Source of the DNA: an uncultured Hyphomicrobiales bacterium
GTDB taxonomy: Bacteria > Pseudomonadota > Alphaproteobacteria > Rhizobiales > Xanthobacteraceae
NCBI GenBank assembly: GCA_903929045.1
Contig: CAIYTE010000160.1
Location: 23,697-87,696, forward strand
DNA length: 64,000 nt
Reading direction: 5' to 3'
Part shown: in pieces, positions 15,327 through 24,637 of the stretch
Layout: the number at the start of each line of letters is the position of its first letter
How positions within the stretch are numbered: position 1 is the stretch's first letter
Translations under genes and position numbers: made by a program
The notes under the pieces: model-generated
Database searches by the model: none
The model's input: the letters and a program-made list of their open reading frames with translations, nothing else
Told to the model about the DNA's origin: nothing

Positions 15327-16958
15327 TCAATCGAAGCTGCTGCCGCTTTTGACGACGTTGCGGCTTTCCGGCGTGCCGGTCATGCCCGGCTTGAGGATGC
15401 GGTAGAGCTGGAAGCGGTCGCCGTCGGCAACCAGCCGCAGCCGCGTCGGATCGGGATTCGGCGCCTCGTCTTCGGTGAAGAGGACATAGAGATAATCGAA
15501 CTGGGTCCAGTTCTGCCAGAAGGCCGGCGTGCCGGACTGTGCGTGCTCGGCCGCGACAATGAGCTGCGCGGTCTGCGGCGGCGTGCCGTCGAGCGCATCG
15601 ACATAATCCCGGTATTCCGGCTTGGCGTGCACGACCTGCTTGCCGATAACGGTAAAGAGCGTCGTCACCAGCGCGCCTTTTTCGATGGCCGCGATGCAGG
15701 CGGCGTGAACGAGACCGAGGTCGCGCACATCCTCACCGAGCGAGCGGTCGGCGTAGGCGACGAACACCTTTGAATTGGGCTGGATGCGCCGCACCGACGA
15801 GCGGAACTGGCTCGTCGAATCCGACAGCTGCGACCAATTATAGTCGATCTCGATCAAACGCCCGGCGATCAGCACGATCAGCACGACCAGGAAGCCGCGA
15901 CGCACAAGACGGTGGCGCAGATGCAGATCGCCGCAGGCGCACAGCATGAAGGCAATGCCGATCGGCACGCGCTGGTCGGTCATGTAGGTGTCGAACATGA
16001 TCCGCGGCAGCGCCAGATAGACGGCGCCGCCGACGACGAGCAGCACGAACACCAGCGCATGAAAGCGCAGGATGCGGTGACGGACCGCCCAGACCACGCC
16101 GGTCGCCATGATCGCGGTCAGTCCGAACGCGACGATGTCGGAATAGTCGCTGATGACATACATCAGTCCGTCGATCTTGCCGCGCTGGTCCCAATAGGTG
16201 CCGGAGATCAGCTTCATTGTCGGACTGAGATAGAGCAGCGGCGCGGCAGCGAGGAACGGGAACCCGCTCAGCACGAAATCGGCGATGCGCTGGAAGCCGA
16301 GTTCCCGCCGCCAGTCCCAGAGCCGCAATATCTCGAACGACAGAATGCCGACGGCATAAATGCCGAGCGCCGACAGATGACAGAAGAACAGCGCAACGAC
16401 GGAGCCGACCGACAGCGCATAACGCAGCGGCCAGGCACGATCGCGCAACACGATCCAGCCGGCCAGCGCCCATAGCGCGATGCCGATGCCGAACAGATAG
16501 TTCATCAAGCCGACGAGGAAGACGTAATTGTAAACCAGCGGAAAGGCGAACAGCGGCAGCACCGTCCATCGGCCGACCAAAGCGCGGTTCAGCGCCAGCG
16601 TGCCGGAAATGAGCAGCGCGAACATGGCGACGATGTAGGTCGAGCCGGCGGTATAGATGTTCATCACGCGCGCCAGCGACGGCACGATGAAATCCATCGT
16701 CAGGTTGGGAATGACCTGCCAGTTCAGCTCGTAGAATTTCGACGCGTTCGGGTCGGCCTGGAGCTGCGAAATGATGTGCATCCGCGCCAGGTGATTGACG
16801 TAGTCCGACAGCGGCGGCAGCGGATGCGTCCAGATCGGGATCGAGATCAGCAGCGTCAGCGCCGCGAACAAAATGCCGATCTGCGCCCCCGAGATACCGG
16901 ACGTGCGGAATCGGGGAGGCATCGGGCTCTCGGAAACTGGCTTGTCGGGCGCGAGCAT
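15327..16958 (-). CDS. Large multi-pass membrane protein (possible GT-C-type glycosyltransferase)
   Basis: The 543-residue protein has about ten to eleven hydrophobic segments between residues 25 and 370. A soluble C-terminal domain of about 170 residues follows (NSKVFVAYADRSLGEDVRDL onward). The first periplasmic loop carries an acidic stretch PPLSDYVNHLARMH (about residues 47-60), where GT-C enzymes place a catalytic Asp. The overall layout, helices first and soluble domain last, is like GT-C glycosyltransferases. No specific family is recognised. A start at residue 13 (16922) is possible. Confidence 0.65.
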   Translation of the reverse strand: MLAPDKPVSESPMPPRFRTSGISGAQIGILFAALTLLISIPIWTHPLPPLSDYVNHLARMHIISQLQADPNASKFYELNWQVIPNLTMDFIVPSLARVMNIYTAGSTYIVAMFALLISGTLALNRALVGRWTVLPLFAFPLVYNYVFLVGLMNYLFGIGIALWALAGWIVLRDRAWPLRYALSVGSVVALFFCHLSALGIYAVGILSFEILRLWDWRRELGFQRIADFVLSGFPFLAAAPLLYLSPTMKLISGTYWDQRGKIDGLMYVISDYSDIVAFGLTAIMATGVVWAVRHRILRFHALVFVLLVVGGAVYLALPRIMFDTYMTDQRVPIGIAFMLCACGDLHLRHRLVRRGFLVVLIVLIAGRLIEIDYNWSQLSDSTSQFRSSVRRIQPNSKVFVAYADRSLGEDVRDLGLVHAACIAAIEKGALVTTLFTVIGKQVVHAKPEYRDYVDALDGTPPQTAQLIVAAEHAQSGTPAFWQNWTQFDYLYVLFTEDEAPNPDPTRLRLVADGDRFQLYRILKPGMTGTPESRNVVKSGSSFD

Positions 16959-17143
16959 GCTTGGGTAAGGCTCTTCTCGTCGATTTCAGGTGAACAAGTG
17001 ATGAATATGGCCGGCGGCCCGTCCCTGCCGACGATTTAAAGCGGATTTGCGGCCTAGGCATGACGCTTGCCACACGGTCCGCCGCGTGAAATTGAACAGG
17101 TCAGTCCGCGCCTTAGCGCCAAATTGCTTGCGAGTGCCGTGCC

Positions 17144-17785
17144 ATGAGCTTCCCCCAGCGCCTCATCGATGGTTACAACACCTTCGCCGCCGGCAGCCTG
17201 CAGCGCGAGCAGGCCCGCTACCACGAACTGGCCGAATTGGGGCAATCGCCCGAAGTCATGGTCGTCGGCTGCTGCGATTCGCGAGTCTCGCCGGAAGTCA
17301 TTTTCGACGCCCGCCCGGGCGAGCTGTTCGTCGTCCGCAACGTCGCCAATATCATCCCGCCCTATTCGCCGGATGGCCAGGCCCACGGCGTCTCGGCGGC
17401 GCTTGAGTTCGCGGTCGGTGCGCTGCACATCCAGCACATCGTCGTGCTCGGTCACGCGCATTGTGGCGGCGTCAAAGCCTTCACGCAGGACAGCGAGCCG
17501 CTGTCGGCCGGCGACTTCATCGGTAAATGGATGCAGTTGATGGCGCCCGCCGCCGAGAAGGTCGGCCCACGCAATGGCGGCGAGGATCAGGTCGATTATC
17601 TCAGGCGCATGGAATACGCCAACATCGCCAACAGCCTCGATAACCTCATGACCTTTCCGCAGCTCGCCAGACTGATCGAGAAAGGCAAGGTCACGACCCA
17701 CGGCGCCTATTTCGGCGTCGCCGACGGCGATCTCTCGGTGCTGGACAAGACAAGCGGTAAATTCAGCCCGGTGAAGCGAAACTAG
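17144..17785 (+). CDS. Beta-class carbonic anhydrase
   Basis: The enzyme interconverts CO2 and bicarbonate. The 213-residue cytoplasmic protein has the zinc and catalytic motif CCDSRV (residues 43-48; Cys43 or Cys44, Asp45, Arg47) and the second zinc motif HAHCGGV (around residues 103-109). FVVRNVANIIPP and SAALEFAVGALHIQHIVVLG are also as in the family. CCDSRV replaces the more usual CSDSRV. The stop codon abuts a palindromic repeat. Confidence 0.95.
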   Translation: MSFPQRLIDGYNTFAAGSLQREQARYHELAELGQSPEVMVVGCCDSRVSPEVIFDARPGELFVVRNVANIIPPYSPDGQAHGVSAALEFAVGALHIQHIVVLGHAHCGGVKAFTQDSEPLSAGDFIGKWMQLMAPAAEKVGPRNGGEDQVDYLRRMEYANIANSLDNLMTFPQLARLIEKGKVTTHGAYFGVADGDLSVLDKTSGKFSPVKRN

Positions 17786-17883
17786 TCATTCCGGGGCGCG
17801 CGTGAGCACGAACCCGGAATCCAGAGCGATCACCAAAGAGCTGGATTCCGGGTTGCCTCGCTTCGCTCGGCCCCCGGAATGAC
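17785..17883. repeat. Nested palindromic intergenic repeat (GTCATTCCGGGG type)
   Basis: The outer arms GTCATTCCGGGG (17785-17796) and CCCCGGAATGAC (17872-17883) are a perfect 12-bp inverted pair. The inner arms AACCCGGAATCCAG (17811-17824) and CTGGATTCCGGGTT (17841-17854) are a perfect 14-bp pair. The element fills the whole space between the convergent carbonic anhydrase and asd genes and begins inside the carbonic anhydrase stop codon. Units with this core recall a repeat of Bradyrhizobium-group genomes. Confidence 0.8.
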
Positions 17884-17891
17884 AGCAGTTC

Positions 17892-18926
17892 TTACGCCGC
17901 TTTGCGCTTGGCCTGGATCAGCTTGCGGTTGATCAGGCTCTCGGCGATCTGGATCGCGTTGAGCGCCGCGCCCTTGCGCAGGTTGTCCGAAACGACCCAC
18001 ATTTGCAGGCCGTTTTCAACGGTCGGGTCCGTGCGGATGCGGCTGATATAGGTCGCATCTTCGCCCGTCGCTTCGTAGGGCGTGACGTAACCGCCCGGCT
18101 CGCGCTTGTCGATGACGAGGCAGCCCGGCGCCGTGCGCAGAATCTCGCGCGCTTCGTCGTCGCTGATCGGATTTTCAAACTCGATCGCGACGGCTTCCGA
18201 ATGTGACACGAACACCGGCACGCGCACGCAAGTCGCGGTGAGCTTGATCTTGGGATCGAGAATCTTCTTGGTCTCGACCACCATCTTCCACTCTTCCTTC
18301 GTGTAGCCGTCTTCCATGAAGACGTCGATTTCAGGAATGACGTTGAAGGCGATACGCTTGGGGAATTTCTTGTTCACGATCTCACCGGTCGTGAACACGT
18401 TCTTGGTCTGCGAGAACAGTTCGTCCATCGCATCCTTGCCGGCGCCCGACACCGACTGATAGGTCGCGACGACGACGCGCTTGATCGTCGCCTTGTCGTG
18501 CAGCGGCTTGAGCGCGACGACAAGCTGCGCGGTCGAGCAGTTAGGGTTGGCGATGATGTTCTTCTTCGTGAAGCCCGACAAAGCATCGGCGTTCACTTCC
18601 GGCACGATCAGCGGCACGTCCGGGTCCATGCGCCAGGCCGAAGAATTGTCGATGACGACCGCGCCCTGCGCGCCGATCTTCGGCGACCATTCCTTCGACA
18701 CCGAACCGCCGGCCGACATCAGACAGATATCGACGTCGGAGAAATCGTAATGGTCGAGGGCTTTCACCTTGAGGATCTTGTCGCCGTAGGAGCACTCCTG
18801 ACCGACGCTCTTGCGAGACGCCAGCGCGACAACCTCATCGGCGGGGAAGCTCCGCTCAGCCAGAATGTTGAGCATTTCGCGCCCGACATTGCCGGTGGCA
18901 CCCACCACTGCGACCTTGTAACCCAT
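17892..18926 (-). CDS. asd: Aspartate-semialdehyde dehydrogenase
   Basis: Asd reduces aspartyl phosphate to aspartate semialdehyde with NADPH, the branch to lysine, threonine and methionine. The 344-residue protein starts MGYKVAVVGATGNVGREML (NADP-binding), and has DICLMSAGGSVSKEW, NPNCSTAQLVVAL with the catalytic Cys, and YQSVSGAGKDAMDEL. The ATG at 18926 follows a GGAGAG site. The frame is open far upstream but that extension overlaps another gene and is rejected. Confidence 0.97.
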   Translation of the reverse strand: MGYKVAVVGATGNVGREMLNILAERSFPADEVVALASRKSVGQECSYGDKILKVKALDHYDFSDVDICLMSAGGSVSKEWSPKIGAQGAVVIDNSSAWRMDPDVPLIVPEVNADALSGFTKKNIIANPNCSTAQLVVALKPLHDKATIKRVVVATYQSVSGAGKDAMDELFSQTKNVFTTGEIVNKKFPKRIAFNVIPEIDVFMEDGYTKEEWKMVVETKKILDPKIKLTATCVRVPVFVSHSEAVAIEFENPISDDEAREILRTAPGCLVIDKREPGGYVTPYEATGEDATYISRIRTDPTVENGLQMWVVSDNLRKGAALNAIQIAESLINRKLIQAKRKAA

Positions 18927-19028
18927 TGTTAACTCTCCGGAATAATATCCGCCTGCACACCGACGCCGTGCAACCGGAATGCAGGGGCTTCTAAGCGAGA
19001 TTGGGCCATATGACAACGGCGGCTTGCG

Positions 19029-19802
19029 ATGGACAGACCCATGCACCCGGCCCTGCACTCCTGGCGCGACGACCTGCCGGCGAACTTTGTCAGGCTCCTT
19101 GCTTATGTGGGGGGCCTCGCGGTGGTGTCCACGGTCGCAGCCCAACTCTTTCAATCGCCCCCGGTGATGGCACCCATCACGCCCGCCAATCGCTCGGACT
19201 GGATTGAGGTCGAGCGGCCGTTTCCCGCCTTCGCGCTGGCCATTCCCGAAGCCGCCGACGCGGGCGCGACTTACGCCATCCGCCGCCATGCCACCGGTGG
19301 CGGCCGCAAGGACATCCTGAGCCTCGGCCAGGCGGACGGCGTCGGGCCTTATCTTCAGGTTGAGGTCTACCGCCCCGGCGTCGAGCAGCCGCGCTTCGCC
19401 GATCCAAAGACCGAAATCGAGACCGCCGCCGCCGGCCTCGGCCCCGTCGATGCAACGTCTGAGGCCGAGCCGCTCGCCACCAAATTCGGGCCGGTTTCCA
19501 TCGTCACCTTCGCCGCGTCGAAAGCGCCGCCGCGCAAGTGTCTCGCCTTTGTGCGCAGCACTGACGATCCGCGCATGCAGATGTCCGGCTGGTTCTGTCA
19601 GGGCGGCAACGAACTGATTGAGCGCAGCACGCTGGCTTGCGCGCTCGACCGCTTCACCTTGCTGGCCGCGGGCAGCGAGCCGAAAGTCGGCGCGCTCTTC
19701 GCCCAGGCCGAACTCAACCGTAGCTTCTGCGGCCAGCGCAATCCGCTGCTGGCGCCGACGCCGAAGCATCGCGCGCTGTGGAAGGCCACCGCGGCGCACT
19801 GA
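19029..19802 (+). CDS. Conserved hypothetical protein with an N-terminal membrane anchor
   Basis: The 257-residue product (or 253 from the ATG at 19041) has one hydrophobic segment (FVRLLAYVGGLAVVSTVAAQ, about residues 20-39). A soluble domain of about 210 residues follows with four cysteines (KCLAFV, WFCQGG, LACALD, SFCGQR), perhaps forming disulfides in the periplasm. No function is recognised. It is divergent from asd and shares the 102-base gap with it. Confidence 0.75.
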   Translation: MDRPMHPALHSWRDDLPANFVRLLAYVGGLAVVSTVAAQLFQSPPVMAPITPANRSDWIEVERPFPAFALAIPEAADAGATYAIRRHATGGGRKDILSLGQADGVGPYLQVEVYRPGVEQPRFADPKTEIETAAAGLGPVDATSEAEPLATKFGPVSIVTFAASKAPPRKCLAFVRSTDDPRMQMSGWFCQGGNELIERSTLACALDRFTLLAAGSEPKVGALFAQAELNRSFCGQRNPLLAPTPKHRALWKATAAH

Positions 19803-19978
19803 ACGTCTTTCCCGATCCGAAAAATACGCTGCAACGCGGCAACGATTTTGCGCGCGCATGCATCCGTTTGATTTGACCGATTCAAGAATTGGGCGGATCG
19901 TATTCGAGCGACAATGTCTGAAGCCGCCGGTGATGACCGCAAGGCTTCCGCTTAAAAAACCTCTGGGGAGAGGAAACG

Positions 19979-21205
19979 ATGATCACACGACGTCACCTGC
20001 TGGAAACAGCAGGGGCTGGCGCAGCGCTTGTGAGTGCCGGCCTCACATTTCCAAAAATCGCCCAAGCTGAAATTTCAACTCTCGACGCGGGGCTTCCAGC
20101 CGGAACGCGCGGCGAAGCCGTGATGGAACGGTTGCCGGGCAAGCAGCCGCTGATCAAGCTGACCTACCGGCCGCCGAATTACGAATCGCCTGTCGACTAT
20201 TTCAAAACGCCGATCACGCCGAACGACAAATTCTTCGTCCGATATCACCTCGCCGACATCCCTGAGAAAATCGATGCCGCGAAGTGGAAGCTTTCGGTCG
20301 GCGGCGACGGCGCGAAGGGCACCGCGGAGCTGACGCTTGCCGATTTGAAAAAATTACCGGCGGTCGAAGTCGTTGCGGTCAATCAGTGTTCGGGAAATCG
20401 GCGCGGCCTTTTCCTGCCGCATGTCGCCGGTGTCGAATGGGGCAACGGTGCGATGGGCTGCGCGCGCTGGAAGGGCGCCAGGCTCAAGGACATTCTCGCC
20501 AAGGCGGGCCTGAAGGCAGAGGCCGTCGAGGTCGTCATCGACGGCGCCGACGGTCCGATTCTCGACAAGACGCCGGACTTCGTCAAAAGCATTCCGGTGT
20601 CGAAGGCGATCGAGGACACGACCATCGTCGCCTATGAAATGAACGACGCTCCGCTGCCGCATCTCCATGGCGCGCCTGCACGCCTCGTCGTGCCGGGCTG
20701 GACCGGCACCTATTGGATGAAACATCTGGTCTCGATCCGGGCGGTGACCAAGCCGTTCGAAGGTTTCTGGATGAAAAGCGCGTATCGGATTCCGATCGGA
20801 AAATTCCCCGGCGCGCGCTTCACATCGCAGGAGTCGATCGGGCCGAACACGCCGATCACCGAAATGATGGTCAACTCGCTGATCACGACGCCGAGCGAAG
20901 GGGCCAAGCTCAAGAGCGGCAAATCGACGGTGAGCGGAATCGCCTGGGACGGCGGTTACGGCATCCGCTCGGTGGAAGTCTCGGGCGACGGCGGCAAGAC
21001 CTGGCAACCGGCGACCCTCGGCAAGGACGCCGGCAAATTCGCGTTCAGGCCGTGGAGCGCAACCGTGGCGGTCGCCGCGGGCGCGCAAAAGATCATGGCG
21101 CGCGCGACCAGCGCGAACGGCCAGGGTCAGACCACCGAGCTGGTTCAGAATCCGGCCGGCTATCACCACAATCTCTATTCGTCCGTTTCCGTGACCGGCG
21201 CATGA
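19979..21205 (+). CDS. sorA: Sulfite dehydrogenase (sulfite:cytochrome c oxidoreductase) molybdenum subunit
   Basis: The 408-residue protein is a sulfite oxidase-fold enzyme that oxidises sulfite to sulfate in the periplasm. It starts with a Tat signal (TRRHLLETAGAGAALVSAGL). The molybdenum-ligand cysteine is Cys137 in NQCSGNRRG. Substrate and pterin-site motifs follow (HGAPARLVVPGWTGTYWMKH), then the dimerisation domain with SGIAWDGGYGIRSVEVSGDGG (split here as two motifs). A small c-type cytochrome gene follows 11 bases later, the SorAB arrangement. Confidence 0.93.
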   Translation: MITRRHLLETAGAGAALVSAGLTFPKIAQAEISTLDAGLPAGTRGEAVMERLPGKQPLIKLTYRPPNYESPVDYFKTPITPNDKFFVRYHLADIPEKIDAAKWKLSVGGDGAKGTAELTLADLKKLPAVEVVAVNQCSGNRRGLFLPHVAGVEWGNGAMGCARWKGARLKDILAKAGLKAEAVEVVIDGADGPILDKTPDFVKSIPVSKAIEDTTIVAYEMNDAPLPHLHGAPARLVVPGWTGTYWMKHLVSIRAVTKPFEGFWMKSAYRIPIGKFPGARFTSQESIGPNTPITEMMVNSLITTPSEGAKLKSGKSTVSGIAWDGGYGIRSVEVSGDGGKTWQPATLGKDAGKFAFRPWSATVAVAAGAQKIMARATSANGQGQTTELVQNPAGYHHNLYSSVSVTGA

Positions 21206-21216
21206 GGGAGCGAACC

Positions 21217-21498
21217 ATGAAATACGCAACCATCGGTGCGATCCTGCTCGGTCTTGCGGCACCGGCTCTGGCCGACGAAAAGCCGATCCAGCTCAAGAAG
21301 GCCGACGGTCTCGACAAGGTCGAGGCCAACTGCGCCGCCTGCCACAGCCTCGACTACATCCAGATGAATTCGCCGTTCCCCAACGCCGCGTTGTGGGACG
21401 CCGAGATCACCAAGATGATCAAGGCGTTCGGCGCGCCGATCGACGACGCGGACGCCAAGGTGATCGGCGACTATCTCAAAAAGAACTACGGAAGCTGA
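21217..21498 (+). CDS. sorB: Sulfite dehydrogenase cytochrome c subunit
   Basis: This 93-residue exported cytochrome has a signal peptide (MKYATIGAILLGLAAPALA) and one heme-binding motif CAACH (Cys39, Cys42, His43). Methionines downstream (Met50 and beyond) could serve as the sixth ligand. It accepts electrons from SorA. The ATG at 21217 follows a GGGAG site; an ATG at 21202 overlapping the sorA stop is the alternative start. A strong terminator ends the pair at 21529-21558. Confidence 0.92.
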   Translation: MKYATIGAILLGLAAPALADEKPIQLKKADGLDKVEANCAACHSLDYIQMNSPFPNAALWDAEITKMIKAFGAPIDDADAKVIGDYLKKNYGS

Positions 21499-21528
21499 GG
21501 CGAAATAGCCTCACTTTGCCGAAAAATC

Positions 21529-21558
21529 GGCCTCGCCCTCACCGGCGAGGCCTTTTTT
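21529..21558 (+). terminator. Intrinsic terminator after sorAB
   Basis: A perfect 9-bp stem GGCCTCGCC (21529-21537) / GGCGAGGCC (21544-21552) with a six-base loop is followed by six T residues (21553-21558). Confidence 0.92.
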
Positions 21559-21601
21559 GATGGATTAGGCGCGAATTGCCGTTATGGAGGGTCTGTCCCG
21601 G

Positions 21602-21627
21602 TGAACCGAAGCACGTTACAGTGCGTT
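21602..21627 (+). promoter_or_regulatory. Weak EcfG-like promoter
   Basis: TGAAC (21602-21606), 17 bases, then CGTT (21624-21627) differs from the EcfG consensus by one base in the -35 element. It lies 25 bases before the ATG at 21653. It is listed because two exact EcfG matches occur elsewhere in the window; on its own it could be chance. Confidence 0.3.
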
Positions 21628-21652
21628 GGACTGGGATAAGGGCCACAGAATC

Positions 21653-22012
21653 ATGAACTTCAAAGTACTCGCTGCCGTTTTGACTGCCACCGTCGCGATC
21701 GGCCTTGGGGCCGCGCCCGCTGACGCCGCGCCGAAAAAGCGCGTCCATGTTGTCGATGCCCGCGGCTCCACGGTCTACACCAACCGCGACGAAGACGGCC
21801 GCCGCCGCACGAAAATCATCATCCAGAAGCGTTCGTTCCTCGATCCGGGCACCGAAGTGTTCCGCGGCGAGAACAGCGACCACCGCTACGCTTATCCGGC
21901 GAACAGCCACGCCACCGGCGTGCTGGACAACACCGCCTTCGGCACCAACCGTTCGGCGCTGCCTAACGCCTTCACGCTGCCGAGCCGCAACACGCCGTTC
22001 CTGCAGTTCTAA
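21653..22012 (+). CDS. Small secreted protein of unknown function
   Basis: The 119-residue product has a Sec signal peptide (MNFKVLAAVLTATVAIGLGA, cut after ADA). The mature part is basic and polar, with VVDARGSTVYTNRDEDGRRR, KIIIQKRSFLDPGTEV and a C-terminal FTLPSRNTPFLQF. It has no cysteines and no recognised domain. Similar short exported proteins occur widely in Hyphomicrobiales. A bidirectional terminator separates it from convergent leuB. Confidence 0.78.
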   Translation: MNFKVLAAVLTATVAIGLGAAPADAAPKKRVHVVDARGSTVYTNRDEDGRRRTKIIIQKRSFLDPGTEVFRGENSDHRYAYPANSHATGVLDNTAFGTNRSALPNAFTLPSRNTPFLQF

Positions 22013-22032
22013 GCGCGGCGTTACCGGAATAA

Positions 22033-22062
22033 AAAAACGCGGCCCCTGCGGGCCGCGTTTTT
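22033..22062. terminator. Bidirectional terminator between the secreted-protein gene and leuB
   Basis: An 8-bp GC stem CGCGGCCC (22038-22045) / GGGCCGCG (22050-22057) around a CTGC loop is flanked by A residues on the left and T residues on the right, which extend the stem. It can stop transcription from both sides. Confidence 0.9.
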
Positions 22063-22084
22063 GTTTGTGCGCGCTGCGCGCGAC

Positions 22085-23191
22085 TTACATCGCTTCGAGT
22101 TCGGCGAGAATCGCGTCGCCCATTTCCTGCGTGTTCACGACCTTCGAGCCTTCCGACTTGATGTCGCCGGTGCGGATGTTCTTGTCGAGCGTCGCGGCAA
22201 TGGCCTTGTCGATCATGTCGGCCTGCTTGCCGAGATCGAACGAGTAGCGCAGCGCCATACCGAAAGACGCGATCATGGCGATCGGATTGGCGAGGCCCTT
22301 GCCGGCGATGTCCGGCGCCGAACCGTGCACGGGCTCGTAGAGCGCCTTGCGCTTCTTGGTCTTGGGATCGACTTCGCCGAGTGAGGCCGAGGCGAGCATG
22401 CCGAGCGAACCGGTCAGCATCGCCGCGATGTCGGACAGCAGGTCGCCGAACAGGTTGTCGGTGACGATGACGTCGAACTGCTTCGGATTGCGCACCAGCT
22501 GCATGCCGCCGGAATCGGCGAGCTGATGCTCGAGCTGCACGTCCTTGAACTCGCGCGCATGAACCTGCGTGACGACTTCCTTCCAGAGCACGCCGGTCTT
22601 CATCACGTTATTTTTTTCCATCGACGTGACTTTGTTGCGGCGCTTGCGGGCCAGTTCGAACGCCACGCGGGCGATGCGCTCGATCTCGTAGGTGTCGTAG
22701 ACCTGCGTATCGATGGCGCGCTTCTGGCCGTTGCCGAGATCGGTGATGGTTTTCGGCTCGCCGAAATACACGCCGCCGGTCAGCTCGCGCAGGATCATGA
22801 TGTCGAGGCCTTCGACCAGTTCGGGCTTGAGCGCCGAGGCGTCTGCCAAGGCCGGATAGGTCACCGCCGGACGGAGGTTGGCGTAGAGCTGCAGATCCTT
22901 GCGCAGGCGCAAGAGGCCCGCTTCCGGACGGTGTTCGTATGCCACCTTGTCCCACTTCGGACCGCCGACCGAACCGAAGATCACGGCGTCGGCCGCCTTG
23001 GCCTTTTCCATGGTCGCGTCGGTGATGGCGACCTGGCTCGCGTCATACGCGGCGCCGCCGACCAGACCTTCCTCGGTCACGAACTTGTCCGGACCCTTCT
23101 TGTTGAAGAAGTCGATGATGCGCTTCACTTGCGCCATCACTTCGGGACCGATGCCGTCGCCCGGGAGCAGCAGGAGATTATGGGTCGCCAT
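22085..23191 (-). CDS. leuB: 3-isopropylmalate dehydrogenase
   Basis: LeuB oxidises and decarboxylates 3-isopropylmalate with NAD+. The 368-residue product starts [20 protein letters not shown] and has GSVGGPKWD, the substrate-binding [25 protein letters not shown], the catalytic [23 protein letters not shown] and the NAD-binding [15 protein letters not shown]. The frame stays open far upstream, but the ATG at 23191 is the family start. It completes the leucine enzymes found in this window (leuC, leuD, leuB). Confidence 0.97.
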   Translation of the reverse strand: MATHNLLLLPGDGIGPEVMAQVKRIIDFFNKKGPDKFVTEEGLVGGAAYDASQVAITDATMEKAKAADAVIFGSVGGPKWDKVAYEHRPEAGLLRLRKDLQLYANLRPAVTYPALADASALKPELVEGLDIMILRELTGGVYFGEPKTITDLGNGQKRAIDTQVYDTYEIERIARVAFELARKRRNKVTSMEKNNVMKTGVLWKEVVTQVHAREFKDVQLEHQLADSGGMQLVRNPKQFDVIVTDNLFGDLLSDIAAMLTGSLGMLASASLGEVDPKTKKRKALYEPVHGSAPDIAGKGLANPIAMIASFGMALRYSFDLGKQADMIDKAIAATLDKNIRTGDIKSEGSKVVNTQEMGDAILAELEAM

Positions 23192-23302
23192 AGCCTTACG
23201 CCTCACTGAGGTTTGTCGCGGTGGCGGAGTGCTAAAGCCTCCTATCGAGCTTGGCAACCGCCGCGCTTCGGCCGACACTCGCGCCCACCGACGGGTGAAC
23301 CC

Positions 23303-24568
23303 ATGCCGGATCGACGTGCCAAAGTGGTCATTATCGGCGCCGGTTTCGGCGGGCTGGAAGCAGCCCGCGCGCTGCGCAAGGCCGACGTCGACGTCACCGT
23401 GATCGACCGCCAGAACCATCACTGCTTTCAGCCGCTGCTGTATCAGGTCGCGACCGCGGCCTTGTCGCCCGCGGACGTGGCGTGGCCGATCCGGCATATT
23501 CTGCGCGCGCAGAAGAACGCCACCGTGCTGATGGCCGAGGTCGGCGGCGTCGATGCCGCGCAGAAGCGCGTCCGCACGAATTTCGGCGACATCCCCTACG
23601 ACTTCCTCATCATCGCCACCGGCGCGATGCATTCCTATTTCGGTCACGACGAATGGGCGCCCTTTGCTCCCGGCCTCAAGCGCATCGAGGACGCGACGCG
23701 CATCCGCCGCAGCATTCTCATTGCGTTCGAGCGCGCCGAGATCATGTCCGATGCCGAAGAGCAGAAGCGGCTGCTGACCTTTGTCATTGTCGGCGGCGGC
23801 GCGACCGGCGTGGAAATGGCCGGCGCCATCGCCGAGATCGCGCGGCAAACGCTGGCCGCCGATTTCCGGCGCATCGATCCACGCTCGGCGCACATCGTTC
23901 TGGTCGAGGCCGGCCCGCGCCTGCTGCCGGCATTTCCACCGGCGCAATCGGACTATGTGCGCGACACGCTGATGCAGCACGGCGTCACTGTGATGACGGA
24001 TACGATGGTGACGAAATGCGATGCGCGCGGCGTCGACCTCAACAGCGGCCGGCTCGACGCCGCGACGATCATCTGGGCCGCCGGCGTCACCGCGTCGCCC
24101 GCGGCGCAATGGCTGGGTGTCGAGGCCGACCGCGCCGGACGCGTGAAGGTCGCGCCGGACTTAACGGCGCCCGGCCACGACGACGTTTTCGTCATCGGCG
24201 ATGTTGCTGCGGTGAGTGACAGCAGCGGCAAACCGGTGCCGGGCATCGCGCCGGCGGCGAAACAGATGGGCCAATACGTCGGACGCACGATCATTGCCCG
24301 CCTCGTGGGCCGCGCCGCGCCGAAGCCGTTCCGCTACATGCACCTCGGCAATCTGGCCACCATCGGCCGCCGTGCCGCCGTTGTGGAATTGGGACGCTTC
24401 CGGTTGCGCGGCTTCATCGGCTGGCTGTTCTGGAGCGTGGCGCATGTCTATTTCCTGATCGGCTTGCGCAACCGCTTCATCGTCGCCTTCAGCTGGCTGT
24501 GGAGCTACCTCACCTTCCAGCGCGGCGCCCGGCTGATCACGCAGCCGCCGGGCGATACGCCCGGCTAG
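23303..24568 (+). CDS. ndh: Type II NADH:quinone oxidoreductase
   Basis: The 421-residue flavoprotein passes electrons from NADH to quinone without pumping protons. It has the FAD motif [39 protein letters not shown], and the NADH motif [31 protein letters not shown] and [11 protein letters not shown] follow. The C-terminus has amphipathic and hydrophobic helices ([20 protein letters not shown]) for membrane binding. The ATG at 23303 is chosen because it begins directly before the FAD fold. The symbol ndh is used for the family. Confidence 0.9.
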   Translation: MPDRRAKVVIIGAGFGGLEAARALRKADVDVTVIDRQNHHCFQPLLYQVATAALSPADVAWPIRHILRAQKNATVLMAEVGGVDAAQKRVRTNFGDIPYDFLIIATGAMHSYFGHDEWAPFAPGLKRIEDATRIRRSILIAFERAEIMSDAEEQKRLLTFVIVGGGATGVEMAGAIAEIARQTLAADFRRIDPRSAHIVLVEAGPRLLPAFPPAQSDYVRDTLMQHGVTVMTDTMVTKCDARGVDLNSGRLDAATIIWAAGVTASPAAQWLGVEADRAGRVKVAPDLTAPGHDDVFVIGDVAAVSDSSGKPVPGIAPAAKQMGQYVGRTIIARLVGRAAPKPFRYMHLGNLATIGRRAAVVELGRFRLRGFIGWLFWSVAHVYFLIGLRNRFIVAFSWLWSYLTFQRGARLITQPPGDTPG

Positions 24569-24637
24569 ACGCCCCGCCGCGAAAGCAGGACACTTGGCCT
24601 CAACCGGCGCTCAAGCCGCCGGATCAAGGAGGCGACC

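Noticed and set aside
17786-17891. Terminator for the carbonic anhydrase and asd genes
   Set aside because: The inverted arms are long and nested but no T-run adjoins them; a repeat is the better description.
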